Counted from the stretch's first letter, positions 32,529 through 41,783 are shown. The stretch is DNA of 46,143 nucleotides from CAVQCT01 sp964520865 (GCA_964520865.1 CAZFOY010000029.1:1-46143); one strand, 5' to 3'. Notes: generated by a model not told the origin, from the letters alone. A program made the numbers and translations.

Positions 32529-33707
32529 TTATACACGTATCGGTTTCGCCGGCTTTTTGAGGTTCACGATCGCTTTTTCTATCATCTCAGTCCTGCACGC
32601 ATACGAGAACCGGATTGACTTTTCATCGTCCATGAAGATGTCCCCGGGCACCGAGCCCATCGAGTAGTTGTCAATCAGGTAGTTAACGAGGTCCCAGGCC
32701 GAGTCTTTCCAGGCGGCGGTAATCCGTGCATACAGATAGAAAGCCCCTTTGGGCGGCGTGGCGCACCGGAGGAATTCAGTCTGGTTTACTCCTTCGAACA
32801 AGAGGTCGCGCCGCTGGCGATAGATATCCCGCATTTCGGCTACAAACTCCTGCGGACCGTCGAGGGCGGCAACGCCGGCATATTGCGAAGGTGTGGAGAC
32901 GCCGTTAATAGTGTATAAGATCATCTTCTTCATATTATCGGCAAACGGTCGGCCGGTGCACACAGTGTAACCGAGGCGCCAGCCGGTCATCGCATAGCTC
33001 TTGGAAAAGGTGAAGCAGGAGATGATCTTGTCCCGAGTTCCGGCGGAAACCTGTCCGGCGAGGGAAGCGATACTCACGTGCTCGGCATCGTATATGATAT
33101 CTTCGTACGCCTCATCCGAGACGACATAGAGATCGTGCTTTTCGGCGATCTTGAGCAGACCGAGCAGGTCCTCCCGGGTCATTACTCCCCCGGTCGGGTT
33201 GTGCGGCGTATTGACGAGAATAGCTCTCGTCTTTGGCGTAATCTTCGACTCAAGCTCGGCCAGGTCCCATCGATATTCAAGCTCCGGACGCAATTTCACC
33301 TGCATCAGCTTTCCGCCGGCGAGGTGGACCATCCAGGCGGTCGCCGTCCAGTTCGGCTGCTGAATGATAACCTCGTCCCCATCGTTCAGTATCGTCTTGA
33401 GGGTGCAGTAGATGGCATGCATGCCACCATTCGTGACCACGATCTGATCGAGGCTGTCCAGATAGTCAATACCGTTCCGGGCCGCTACTTTTCTTCGGAT
33501 CGCCTCACGGAGCGGTTTGATGCCGGTCGACGGCGCGTAGTGGGTCTGGTTGTCCTTCAAGGCTTTCGCCATCGCCTCTTTGATATGCACCGGGGTATCG
33601 AAGCTCGGTTCTCCTGATTCGAGCCGAAGCGGGTCGTCGAGCTGGAGCAATCGATCTCTGACCGCCACAATTCCGGAAAATACTACATCCTGTAAGTCGC
33701 TGTTCAT
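32529..33707 (-). CDS. Pyridoxal-phosphate aminotransferase, class I/II (glutamine transaminase candidate)
   Basis: The 392-residue enzyme is a fold-type I aminotransferase. It has ESGEPSFDTP at the N-terminus, NTPHNPTGGVMTRED, VVSDEAYEDIIYD and the PLP lysine in CFTFSKSYAMTGWRLGY (Lys236), plus RFSYACR for the substrate carboxylate. It overlaps the upstream nitrilase gene by 4 bp. That arrangement is known for glutamine-dependent transaminases paired with omega-amidase, where the amidase removes the alpha-ketoglutaramate made. The exact amino acid substrate cannot be read; aspartate or aromatic specificity is possible. Confidence 0.9.
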   Translation of the reverse strand: MNSDLQDVVFSGIVAVRDRLLQLDDPLRLESGEPSFDTPVHIKEAMAKALKDNQTHYAPSTGIKPLREAIRRKVAARNGIDYLDSLDQIVVTNGGMHAIYCTLKTILNDGDEVIIQQPNWTATAWMVHLAGGKLMQVKLRPELEYRWDLAELESKITPKTRAILVNTPHNPTGGVMTREDLLGLLKIAEKHDLYVVSDEAYEDIIYDAEHVSIASLAGQVSAGTRDKIISCFTFSKSYAMTGWRLGYTVCTGRPFADNMKKMILYTINGVSTPSQYAGVAALDGPQEFVAEMRDIYRQRRDLLFEGVNQTEFLRCATPPKGAFYLYARITAAWKDSAWDLVNYLIDNYSMGSVPGDIFMDDEKSIRFSYACRTEMIEKAIVNLKKPAKPIRV

Positions 33708-34363
33708 ACGTCTACCTCAATGTATCGTTCGCTTGTTTCATCTGCCTGTTCGAGTACCTTCCCGCCCGGATCGATCACCATGGAGCTGCCGCCAAACTCG
33801 TTGATGCCATCGTCACCGACGGCATTGATTCCAAAAATATACACGCCGTTCTCCTTCGCTATCTGCGTGAGCAGCCGTCTCCAGTCATCGATTCGAACCC
33901 GCGGAAATGCCGCCGGGACGAAGATCCTATCAGTCCCCATGTCTCGCAGCGATTTGAACAATTCCGGAAATCTGATATCATAACAAATCGCGACACCCAG
34001 CTTTCCGAATCTCGTCTCAAACAGCCCCGGCTCGCTCCCCGGTTGGTATACCTTGTGCTCGTTCATAGGCGGAAAAAGGTTGATCTTTCGATAAACCTGG
34101 TATTCCCCTTTGTCATAATACAAATACGAATTGTACAGACCGTCTTCGGTTCCTTGCGGAAATCCGAGCATGACGGCGCTCGGGAGGTCTTCCAGCCGGT
34201 TGAGCAACGTTGGCAGCTCAAGCCCGGGTCCACCGTCGTAGAGACAACCGGAAGTCGAGAGCTCGCCCAGGCAGACCAGGTCGACGTCATCGGAAGCGGT
34301 TCTCTGCAAATGAGCGAGATAGTTCTTGTCGTTGGTGTTTTTCTGAATCAGCCGGATTTTCAT
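33704..34363 (-). CDS. Nitrilase-superfamily amidohydrolase (omega-amidase-like)
   Basis: The 219-residue protein has the superfamily triad: Glu34 in LGELSTSG, Lys93 in YRKINLFPP and Cys127 in VAICYDIRFPELF. FPPMNEHKVYQPG matches the omega-amidase/NIT2 group better than plant nitrilases. It is shorter than the usual 250-290 residues, mainly in the N-terminal region and loops. It would hydrolyse alpha-ketoglutaramate or a similar short amide. Its stop overlaps the start of the aminotransferase gene by 4 bp, so the two are made together. Active-site residues are all present, which argues against decay. Confidence 0.88.
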   Translation of the reverse strand: MKIRLIQKNTNDKNYLAHLQRTASDDVDLVCLGELSTSGCLYDGGPGLELPTLLNRLEDLPSAVMLGFPQGTEDGLYNSYLYYDKGEYQVYRKINLFPPMNEHKVYQPGSEPGLFETRFGKLGVAICYDIRFPELFKSLRDMGTDRIFVPAAFPRVRIDDWRRLLTQIAKENGVYIFGINAVGDDGINEFGGSSMVIDPGGKVLEQADETSERYIEVDV

Positions 34364-34483
34364 TGGCTGGCGGCGTGTATTACGTGTACCTTTTTAGTCT
34401 GTTATACTCCTGCAAGGTACATCAAAAGAAGAAAAAGTCAATCGGTCCGCGAGCGATTTCAAGACCTTTTTTCTCGACGGACG

Positions 34484-35731
34484 TTATCGGTTGCCGGACA
34501 TGTCGTTGCGGACTTGCCGGGGTTTCGGGATCGGCAACAGGCGTTCAAGTTCTGTCCGGGAGACCTGGGTGTTGCCGGTAATAAGATGCAGAACTTCAAG
34601 CGTCTCATCGGAATTGATCGCTTCGCAGATTTGCTTCAGGTGCTGCTCAAATGGGCGACTCGATGACACAGTATCGTCGGGCGGAAAGATCACATTGACA
34701 TGGTTCTCACCGAGGAACTTCATCCCGGGAGGAACTACAGCCGCCTTAAGACGCCCATTGCCGGTACTTCCGGTCACACGATTCACGACAATTGCCGGAC
34801 CGCTGTCATGATCGGGATACCTGATATACTGATGCTTCTCCGAAATCGTCCCGAGCTTCAACCCTTCGGAGGTGATATTGAACGGCCTGATCAGCGGCAC
34901 CGCGCCGTTCGGAGAATGTGTGAGCTTGTCTTTGTGTTGATTCCACACGATCCGCCCGGTCCGGACAGTGAAGCCGGATTCGAACAAAGTAGTTTTGCCT
35001 CGAAAGCATCGATGAAGTCGATCCGGCTCGGTTGAAAAAATGGTAAGGCCGTTGCGCGAGAAGATGTAGTCTCCATTGTTGGCGGCTTTCCTGAGAACCA
35101 GCAGCATCACCGATTGAATGGCACGATCGAAATGCTGCGGCGAATCGAGAACACTAAGATACTCGATATTAGCATTTGATGCGATATACTCCCTCAACTT
35201 CCGAAAGTAAGCGCCGTTATTCATCGACGGTGGCACGACGTACGCGAGGTATCCTCCCGGCTTGAGCAGATCGAGACCCAGTTTGATGAACATGCTGAAG
35301 ATATTCGCGCGCCCGCTTACCACATCGCCGAAGCGGGCTCGCATCTCTGCCGATGGCTTGAATTCGAAATATGGCGGGTTGCCGATCACGAAGTCGAAGT
35401 GGGGAGCGACATCGCATTTCAAGGCGTCGGTTCTGATAATCTCCGCTGTCGGAACCTGCTTTCGGGAGAGGCGGACGAGCTTCGCATCGATCTCCCAGCC
35501 AAACAGTTTTGAATCGGAATATTTCGATCCTGCCGAAATCAGAAACTCACCGCTTCCGCAGGCCGGATCGAGGATGATCGGTTGTTTGAGATTCGGAAGT
35601 TGACTCAGGAGCAGTTCCCGTATGTCTCTGGGCGTAAAATACTGTCCCAGCGACTTCCGGTAGGCCAGATCGGTCTTCCTGAGATATTCTTCGGAGAGCT
35701 TCTCGAATTGCGGCAAGGCTGTCTTCATCAC
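34484..35731 (-). CDS. N6-adenine DNA methyltransferase, TaqI/Eco57I type
   Basis: The 415-residue protein has an N-terminal adenine methyltransferase domain with motif I LDPACGSGEFL (about 54-64), the acidic residue in FGWEIDAK and catalytic motif IV NPPY (118-121) in FVIGNPPYFEF. QYFTPRDIRELLL precedes motif I as in TaqI-like enzymes. The C-terminal half (VVNRVTGSTGNGRLKA) is likely the target-recognition domain. It would methylate adenine in a short DNA site. No restriction gene lies beside it, so it is a solitary enzyme in this window. Start is GTG 35731 or the next codon, ATG 35728. Confidence 0.9.
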   Translation of the reverse strand: MMKTALPQFEKLSEEYLRKTDLAYRKSLGQYFTPRDIRELLLSQLPNLKQPIILDPACGSGEFLISAGSKYSDSKLFGWEIDAKLVRLSRKQVPTAEIIRTDALKCDVAPHFDFVIGNPPYFEFKPSAEMRARFGDVVSGRANIFSMFIKLGLDLLKPGGYLAYVVPPSMNNGAYFRKLREYIASNANIEYLSVLDSPQHFDRAIQSVMLLVLRKAANNGDYIFSRNGLTIFSTEPDRLHRCFRGKTTLFESGFTVRTGRIVWNQHKDKLTHSPNGAVPLIRPFNITSEGLKLGTISEKHQYIRYPDHDSGPAIVVNRVTGSTGNGRLKAAVVPPGMKFLGENHVNVIFPPDDTVSSSRPFEQHLKQICEAINSDETLEVLHLITGNTQVSRTELERLLPIPKPRQVRNDMSGNR

Positions 35732-35855
35732 TCACCGAGTATAAGAGAAACCGCACAGTTCAGGCAAACTCAAAACATCTGACGCAGATTCCGGTTGATG
35801 ACTACCGCCTCCCCCTCTATATTCGATTTCATACCCCGGCAGGACCGTTAATAAG

Positions 35856-36497
35856 ATGTTCAAAGAACTATTCGAACTACCGAATCTCGTAAGCCTCTCG
35901 CGAATCGTCCTGACGCCATTCGTGGGATATTTCCTTGCGCAACAGGACAGTCATTCGTCGGTAATCTGTCTTATCCTTCTCATGATCGCCGGGCTGACCG
36001 ACGGTCTCGATGGTTATCTTGCCCGTCGAATGAACAAGGTGAGCGATCTTGGCAAGGCGCTCGACCCGATCGCCGACAAGATCTTCGCCGCGACCCTGAT
36101 AGTCCTACTAATCCTTTTCCGGGAGTTTCCGATCTGGCTGGCCGTTGTTGTTGTCGGCCGGGACTTACTGATCCTCCTGGCCGGCCTCATCCTGCTGAAG
36201 AACAGGAAGATCGTACCCTCGTCAAACCTTACCGGGAAATACGCTTTCGGCTCGATCGCTTTTCTCCTCGGCAGCTACGTCATTCGATTTCAATTCGGCA
36301 TCTGGCTGACCACCGCACTTTCGCTCGTACTGATTGGAGCGTCGATGGTCATCTATACGAGAGTGTTTATCGGGATGAAGCGAACGGGGAAAGCGGCGGA
36401 ATTCAAAGACCGCAACGCTTACAGATTAATGCGAATCGGAGGGACTCTCCTGTTTCTCGCGATCTTTTTCTTCAGGCTCTTTCGTGACCTCTTCTAA
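35856..36497 (+). CDS. CDP-alcohol phosphatidyltransferase (PgsA-like)
   Basis: The 213-residue integral membrane enzyme has the complete family motif D-G-x2-A-R-x8-G-x3-D-x3-D: Asp49, Asp52, Ala56-Arg57, Gly66, Asp70 and Asp74 in LTDGLDGYLARRMNK and following. Six or so hydrophobic helices are visible. The N-terminal ELPNLVSLSRIVLTPFVGYF is typical of CDP-diacylglycerol-glycerol-3-phosphate phosphatidyltransferase, making phosphatidylglycerol phosphate, but inositol or other acceptors cannot be excluded. Its 3' end overlaps the convergent NADH dehydrogenase by 72 bp. Confidence 0.87.
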   Translation: MFKELFELPNLVSLSRIVLTPFVGYFLAQQDSHSSVICLILLMIAGLTDGLDGYLARRMNKVSDLGKALDPIADKIFAATLIVLLILFREFPIWLAVVVVGRDLLILLAGLILLKNRKIVPSSNLTGKYAFGSIAFLLGSYVIRFQFGIWLTTALSLVLIGASMVIYTRVFIGMKRTGKAAEFKDRNAYRLMRIGGTLLFLAIFFFRLFRDLF

Positions 36498-37799
36498 CGG
36501 CCGGTCGACAGATCCCGAAGGAAGTGTCTCCGGCGCGATCAGACGGGCGCCGCGATTTTTCGTAATGTAATTCCAGGCCCATTGAGTGAGTACCAACAGG
36601 CGATTGTCGAATTCGGCGAGGTACATCAGGTGAATAAACAGCCAGGCCATCCAGGCGAACCATCCGGAGACCTTGATCTTGCCGAATGTCCCCACCGCCG
36701 CTGCGCGGCCGATTGTGGCGAGACTCCCCTTGTCAAAATAACTGAACGGTGACCCGGCATCTCCCTTGAGCCTCCGCCGAATTAACTTAGCCACATATTT
36801 CCCCTCCTGCATCGCTACCGGCGCGAGGCCCGGCAGCGGCTCTCCGGTCTGATGGGAGAAGTTGGCGAGATCACCGATGATGAAAACTTCAGGATGCCCC
36901 GGCAGGCCGAGCCGCTCGTCGACCATGACCCGACCGGCGCGGTCGAGTTGTTCGGGATTGTCGCGAGTGAGCATGCGGCCCAGCGGAGATGTTTTCACCC
37001 CTGCTGCCCAGAGAACCGTTCGCGTGCGAACCTCTTCCTTCGATTCGCCTGAGTCGATAGTCACTGAACGATCAGTCACATTGACGACCCGGGCATTCAA
37101 TTCCGTTTCGACTCCCAGATTCGCCAGAGATTGCAAAGCCCTGAGCGAAAGCGACTGAGGGTAGGAGGGCAGTACCCGGTCAGCACCTTCAACTAACAGG
37201 ATCCTGGCCTTGCGGGGATCGATGGCTCGAAAATCGTGCGGAATAATATGATGACAAATCTCGCCGACTGCGCCGGCCAGTTCCACGCCGGTCGGTCCGG
37301 CGCCAACAATGACGAAGTTCAGCCACTCTCGAACTTCCCGCGGTGTCTCGGCCCTCTCTGCTGCCTCGAAGGCGAACAGAATTCTCTTCCGGATCTCGAT
37401 CGCATCCTCAATGGTCTTGAGCCCCGGTGCGATCTTCTCCCATTCATCGTGTCCGAAATAGCTGTGTCCTGATCCGGTCGCGACTACCAGCGAATCATAC
37501 GGTACCGTCTCCTCGCCGAGATAGACCAGTTTGTTGTCGACATCGATATCTGTGACTTCAGCCAGCCAGACGCGGGTGTTCTTATTACGATTGAGCACGC
37601 CGCGAAGTGGTGAAGAAATATCCCCCGGTGACAGGCCGCCGGTGGCAACCTGATAGAGCAGAGGTTGGAAGAGGTGGAAATTTCGGCGGTCGATCAGCGT
37701 TACGTCGACATCAACGTTCTTCAACGCTTTCGCCGTGTACAGCCCGCCAAAGCCGCCGCCGATTATAACTACCCGGTGTTTCGATGACCCTGCTCCCAT
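36426..37799 (-). CDS. Type II NADH dehydrogenase (NDH-2)
   Basis: The 457-residue flavoprotein oxidises NADH and reduces quinone without pumping protons. The FAD site is HRVVIIGGGFGGLYTAKAL and the NADH site VIVGAGPTGVELAGAVGE. The C-terminal flavin motif VFIIGDLANF and the membrane-anchor region with GWFAWMAWLFIHLMYLAEF are present. The acidic tail (EVTKEPEEKDREKQESPSD) is unusual and probably disordered. ATG 37799 was chosen, with AAGAG upstream; an earlier TTG at 37844 adds 15 residues without support. The 72-bp tail overlap with the convergent lipid gene may allow mutual interference. Confidence 0.92.
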   Translation of the reverse strand: MGAGSSKHRVVIIGGGFGGLYTAKALKNVDVDVTLIDRRNFHLFQPLLYQVATGGLSPGDISSPLRGVLNRNKNTRVWLAEVTDIDVDNKLVYLGEETVPYDSLVVATGSGHSYFGHDEWEKIAPGLKTIEDAIEIRKRILFAFEAAERAETPREVREWLNFVIVGAGPTGVELAGAVGEICHHIIPHDFRAIDPRKARILLVEGADRVLPSYPQSLSLRALQSLANLGVETELNARVVNVTDRSVTIDSGESKEEVRTRTVLWAAGVKTSPLGRMLTRDNPEQLDRAGRVMVDERLGLPGHPEVFIIGDLANFSHQTGEPLPGLAPVAMQEGKYVAKLIRRRLKGDAGSPFSYFDKGSLATIGRAAAVGTFGKIKVSGWFAWMAWLFIHLMYLAEFDNRLLVLTQWAWNYITKNRGARLIAPETLPSGSVDRPLEEVTKEPEEKDREKQESPSDSH

Positions 37800-37859
37800 A
37801 TACTCTTGCAACACCGCTTGTGAAAAAAGGTGCCCGTGTACCAATCGGAGGCCAGAGTT

Positions 37860-40202
37860 CTACTTCCCGGTAAGTTTGCGAAACAGCGCCATGAAGTCGC
37901 CCGCCTGGCCATTGGTTGTCACACCAACGGCGTGAACCAGGCTTGCCACTGCATCATAATAGTCATAACGGGCGTTGATAGACGCCAGATCGGCGTCGAG
38001 GGCGTTCTCTTGAAAATTAAGCAGTTTGACAAGGTCCGCGCGATCCGAACCGTACTCATCGACCACCAGATCAAGCGCCTGGTACGCCTTGGGCTGCTCC
38101 TGTGAAACTGATGACATCGTATTGGCCGATGACACCAGATTGTGAATGCCTGAAGCGATCTTCCGCCTGATATCAAGCCCCTGAGAATCCCTGAGGTACT
38201 CCGTCTCGCTGAGCGACGCTTTCAATCGTTTTCGTTCGGAAATTCTCTTTGAACCGAGGAATAGCGGCCAGCGCAAAACGCCTCCTACCGTCCAGGAGGA
38301 TCTTCCGGTCGGGAAACCGTCATCGTTCGAGATTCGGTCAGCATAATCGAACGATGCCCGGAAACCGACATCCGGAAGAAAACTGCCTGTATTCTGCGCT
38401 ATGCGATCGTGAGCGATGTTGAGCAGGAGATCGTAATGACTCATCTGAGGGCTCTGAGCGAACGCGGAATCGGTCAGACTTTCGGTAAGGTTCTGCTGTG
38501 CAGGCAAGTCGACAATCTGGTCGTGCACCTGATCATCGGCTCTCCAAAATCCCGACGATGAATACGACACGGTATCGAGTGTAAACGGGTCGTCACCGGG
38601 AAGGTTCATGAGCGTGTTGAACATGAGTCTTGCCACCTTGACGTTTCTCCGCGCTTCAGTAATTCGACCGGTGAGTCGGTATCTCAATCCTTCGAGCCGA
38701 ATCACATCGACAGTATCCTTTCCCTGCAAGGCGTTCATCGCCCTTGCCAGTTCCAGATTGTATTCAACCAGATTCCGGCTGTTCTCGATTGCTTTGCGGG
38801 TATCCTCGGCCCGAAGGTAATTCAGGTAGGCCTCCGTTACCGCCTGCTCCAAATCGAGCTGAGCCTGTTTCAAATCGTTCTTCGCCAGGTTCTTCTTCTC
38901 GGAGGATGCCTGAATAGCTTTGATCGTTGAGTACGAAAACAACTTCTGGTCGAAATTCAATCCGGCCACGAACTGATTCTTGTCAAGCGGTCCCCCGGCG
39001 TAGCGTGACAGATCTTTGTCGACATGACCCAGGGCGGTTACACCGCTCACCTGCGGGTAGTATTCTGCCATAGCCTCGCCGGCCGCATGAGAGGCCGCTT
39101 CGAGGACATCGTATTTTGATAGATAATCGGGATTTTGATTCATTGCCCGGTTTATCGCATCCGCAATCGAGTAGTGCGAAGCGGAGTCCGGGACCGGTGC
39201 CCCGACTACGTAAAAGTCGTCGAGCACATGTTCGGTGAGATTGATACCGCACTTGAGAGCTGTACCGTTGTTCACCGCCAGACCAAGTCCGCTGAGATAA
39301 CTTGCGTTCAGATCCGCCGGAGTCGCACCTTCGATAATCCGCAGAGTCTTATAAGCATTGTACCTCGCTTCCGATATGGCGTCATAATACGAGGCCGTGC
39401 CGAACGCTCCCTTCTCGATCAGGATCTTTCCCTCAGAGACGAATGTCGGGATCTTCGCAGAGTTGGTTCGACGGAAGAATTCATCGATCTTCTCCATGTC
39501 GAATCCCCAGAGCGGAGCCACGTAGACAGCGTCGACATTCTTGTCAAGGGCGCCGAATGCCTTGAAGTAAGCATAGGTACCGACATCGTTGTATCCTTCG
39601 GCTGTCTCTACCTCAAAACCGAGCCGCTTGCCGATCGCTTTGACGTAGTCGAGAACACTGTCTTTCTCCTGCCCTGAAGGAAAGTACAGAAAGCCGAGAC
39701 GCTTGACCGGAATCAGCCGGGTGAGGATGGTCAGATCGCGGATGATTTTCCCCGGTCTCTCCTGCACGGTCAGATTGGGTGCGACCGGTCGGCCTGTCGA
39801 ATCGATCAACTTCTGCGCCAGGGGAAAAAACTGGTGCATGCCGATTATCGGTTTCGTGAATCCGGCGGCGAGCAGATCTTCCACGACCCATGGACCCAGC
39901 GCGAGAACAATGTCAACGTCGTCATTGTGAGCGAGCGCTTCGGCCATCTGGCGACAGGTATCCCGATTCCAGACAGCCGAGTAGTACCCATTCGGGGTTG
40001 GAACGACCTGGATACTATCCGGCAGCATTAGATCGAGCTGCTTGAAGTATTCCTCGCGGAGAAGATCGTGAACGGGATATTTCCCACCTTCGAAATAGCC
40101 GATCCTTACAACCTTCTTCGGCTGCCCGGCGCCGAAAGAGACGGCGCGAAGGATTAACAGCAAGAGCAGAGCGGGCCAATATCGTTTCAGCGCAGCAATC
40201 AC
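37860..40202 (-). CDS. Fusion of an ABC-type substrate-binding domain with a TolC-like outer-membrane domain
   Basis: The 780-residue protein has a signal peptide (YWPALLLLLILRAVSFGAGQ), then a periplasmic-binding-protein-like domain of the ABC_sub_bind type (about 35-325). Segments are VVRIGYFEGGKY, DIVLALGPWVVEDLLAAGFTKP, VKRLGFLYFPSGQEKDSVLDYV, VDAVYVAPLWGF and IPTFVSEGKILIEKGAFGTA. The remaining about 420 residues are a TolC-like outer-membrane efflux domain with two sets of alpha-helical hairpins (LKQAQLDLEQAVTEAYLNYL, LDIRRKIASGIHNLVSS) and beta strands. GTG 40202 was chosen because GGGAG lies 8 nt upstream; GTG 40217 is the alternative. No inner-membrane pump partner adjoins it. The binding domain could sense or capture a substrate for export or import through the channel (inference). 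Confidence 0.82.
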   Translation of the reverse strand: MIAALKRYWPALLLLLILRAVSFGAGQPKKVVRIGYFEGGKYPVHDLLREEYFKQLDLMLPDSIQVVPTPNGYYSAVWNRDTCRQMAEALAHNDDVDIVLALGPWVVEDLLAAGFTKPIIGMHQFFPLAQKLIDSTGRPVAPNLTVQERPGKIIRDLTILTRLIPVKRLGFLYFPSGQEKDSVLDYVKAIGKRLGFEVETAEGYNDVGTYAYFKAFGALDKNVDAVYVAPLWGFDMEKIDEFFRRTNSAKIPTFVSEGKILIEKGAFGTASYYDAISEARYNAYKTLRIIEGATPADLNASYLSGLGLAVNNGTALKCGINLTEHVLDDFYVVGAPVPDSASHYSIADAINRAMNQNPDYLSKYDVLEAASHAAGEAMAEYYPQVSGVTALGHVDKDLSRYAGGPLDKNQFVAGLNFDQKLFSYSTIKAIQASSEKKNLAKNDLKQAQLDLEQAVTEAYLNYLRAEDTRKAIENSRNLVEYNLELARAMNALQGKDTVDVIRLEGLRYRLTGRITEARRNVKVARLMFNTLMNLPGDDPFTLDTVSYSSSGFWRADDQVHDQIVDLPAQQNLTESLTDSAFAQSPQMSHYDLLLNIAHDRIAQNTGSFLPDVGFRASFDYADRISNDDGFPTGRSSWTVGGVLRWPLFLGSKRISERKRLKASLSETEYLRDSQGLDIRRKIASGIHNLVSSANTMSSVSQEQPKAYQALDLVVDEYGSDRADLVKLLNFQENALDADLASINARYDYYDAVASLVHAVGVTTNGQAGDFMALFRKLTGK

Positions 40203-40304
40203 ATCCGATTCTCCCACAGTGAATTCACGGAACTCGATGAGGCAAGATAGGGAATTTGTACACCCTGCGGAAGGGAAAGATGCACTAATTGCTTTGAGGC
40301 GGTT

Positions 40305-41783
40305 CTACTGGTAACGACAGGGAGCGGGCGCCGGGCCGGTCGGTTCACCGAACATGTAATCGACAAGGTAGATCACATCAGAGATATCGATGGCGCCGTC
40401 GTCGTTGACGTTCGCCTCCAGCAGGCACGGTGGTTCCGGACCCTCGGAGAAGAAATACTCGACGAGATAGATCAAATCGCTGATATCCACGACCTCCAGT
40501 GAATCACCGTCAACATTTCCGGTCACACCCACGCAACAAGTCTGGCAAATATCTCCGACACCATTGCTGTCAGCATCGAGCTGGTCGGGATTGTACGTAA
40601 GATAGCAATTGTCGGTCGGACAGGTGTTCATCGGATAACCCGGATCGCCATATCCGTCGCCGTCCGAGTCGGTGCATGGATCGCAGACATCTCCGATTCC
40701 ATCCGAATCGGCATCGGCCTGACTCGGATTGAAGTTGCCGGGGCAGTTGTCACAGCTGTCTCCGACACCGTCGAAATCAGCATCCGCCTGCGTTGGATTG
40801 AAATACTGCGGACAGTTGTCACAAGCGTCTCCCCGTCCGTCCTCGTCGAAATCGACTTGATCGTAATTCGCTCGATTGGGGCAGTTGTCACAAACCGTGC
40901 CGACACTATCTCCGTCCACATCGGCCTGATCGGCGTTTGGTACGGAGACACAGTTATCACAGGCATCCCCGACACCGTCGCTGTCACTGTCCATTTGGTC
41001 CGGATTTATGGTATACAAGCAGTTGTCGCAGAGGTCGCCAATTCCGTCCGAATCGGCATCCAGCTGACTGGCGTTCGCCTTTGTTGGGCAATTGTCGCAA
41101 ACATCACCGACCCCATCGCCATCGCCGTCTTCCTGAAGCGGATTGGCCGAGTCAGGGCAGTTGTCGCAGATATCCCGGAAACCATCACCGTCTGTGTCCG
41201 GAGTATTGATGCAGTGATTAATGGTGAAGCAGTAAGGGCCGGACCAGTCCGGAGGGTAAGTAATTCCACCGGTCGTCGACCAGAGCCACTGGCCGGTCGA
41301 TCGATAGTAGCTTGAATCGAGGCAGATCGTTTTGCCGTCATCAATGTCTTTGGGCGTTATCGTAATCAAAAACGCAACTTGATCATATCCGGCAGGGAGT
41401 CCCGGATTCTGGGCAACCGCCCCTCCGAACCCGATCGTGTCTGATACGGCGCCATCGGCGCTGAAATAGCGAATGGAAAAAACGAGATCAAATTGATCGC
41501 CGATTCCGCCGACCGTGTCCGCCGTGATCGGATCCCAGGTTGCAGCATCAGGCGAATATATCCGGAAGCCGTTCGCAATCCCCTTGACAATGTCGCTTGC
41601 CGGGTCGACCGTGAGACGAAGATTGAACGTGACCGGTCCGGTGCCGATCTCGTTACCCAACGTCGGGCCGTCGATATGATCGAGTGTAATAGAACCTTTC
41701 GGCACCGACCAGGCGCTGCTCAACGCCATCAGGCAGCATACAACGATCAGTATTGATAAGCGCGTAACTTTCACCAGAATCAT
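40305..41783 (-). CDS. Secreted thrombospondin type-3 repeat protein with dockerin-like tail
   Basis: The 492-residue product starts with a signal peptide (VTRLSILIVVCCLMALSSAW), then a cohesin-like beta domain of about 150 residues. About eight calcium-binding thrombospondin type-3 repeats follow, of about 23 residues each (CDNCPTKANASQLDADSDGI). A double EF-hand-like tail closes it, with GNVDGDSLEVVDISDLIYLV and NVNDDGAIDISDVIYLVDYM. The first dockerin-like unit is preceded by a Cys-Cys pair. This tail type is frequent in Zixibacteria and related phyla (recalled) and probably works as a calcium-dependent docking or anchoring module. No catalytic domain is visible. It is divergent from the histidine kinase gene. 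Confidence 0.88.
   Translation of the reverse strand: MILVKVTRLSILIVVCCLMALSSAWSVPKGSITLDHIDGPTLGNEIGTGPVTFNLRLTVDPASDIVKGIANGFRIYSPDAATWDPITADTVGGIGDQFDLVFSIRYFSADGAVSDTIGFGGAVAQNPGLPAGYDQVAFLITITPKDIDDGKTICLDSSYYRSTGQWLWSTTGGITYPPDWSGPYCFTINHCINTPDTDGDGFRDICDNCPDSANPLQEDGDGDGVGDVCDNCPTKANASQLDADSDGIGDLCDNCLYTINPDQMDSDSDGVGDACDNCVSVPNADQADVDGDSVGTVCDNCPNRANYDQVDFDEDGRGDACDNCPQYFNPTQADADFDGVGDSCDNCPGNFNPSQADADSDGIGDVCDPCTDSDGDGYGDPGYPMNTCPTDNCYLTYNPDQLDADSNGVGDICQTCCVGVTGNVDGDSLEVVDISDLIYLVEYFFSEGPEPPCLLEANVNDDGAIDISDVIYLVDYMFGEPTGPAPAPCRYQ

Noticed and set aside
40660..41200. Regularly spaced CAGTTGTCACA-type repeats resembling a CRISPR array
   Set aside because: They are the coding repeats for CDNCP in the thrombospondin type-3 protein, with in-frame spacing of about 69 bp and diverged bases.
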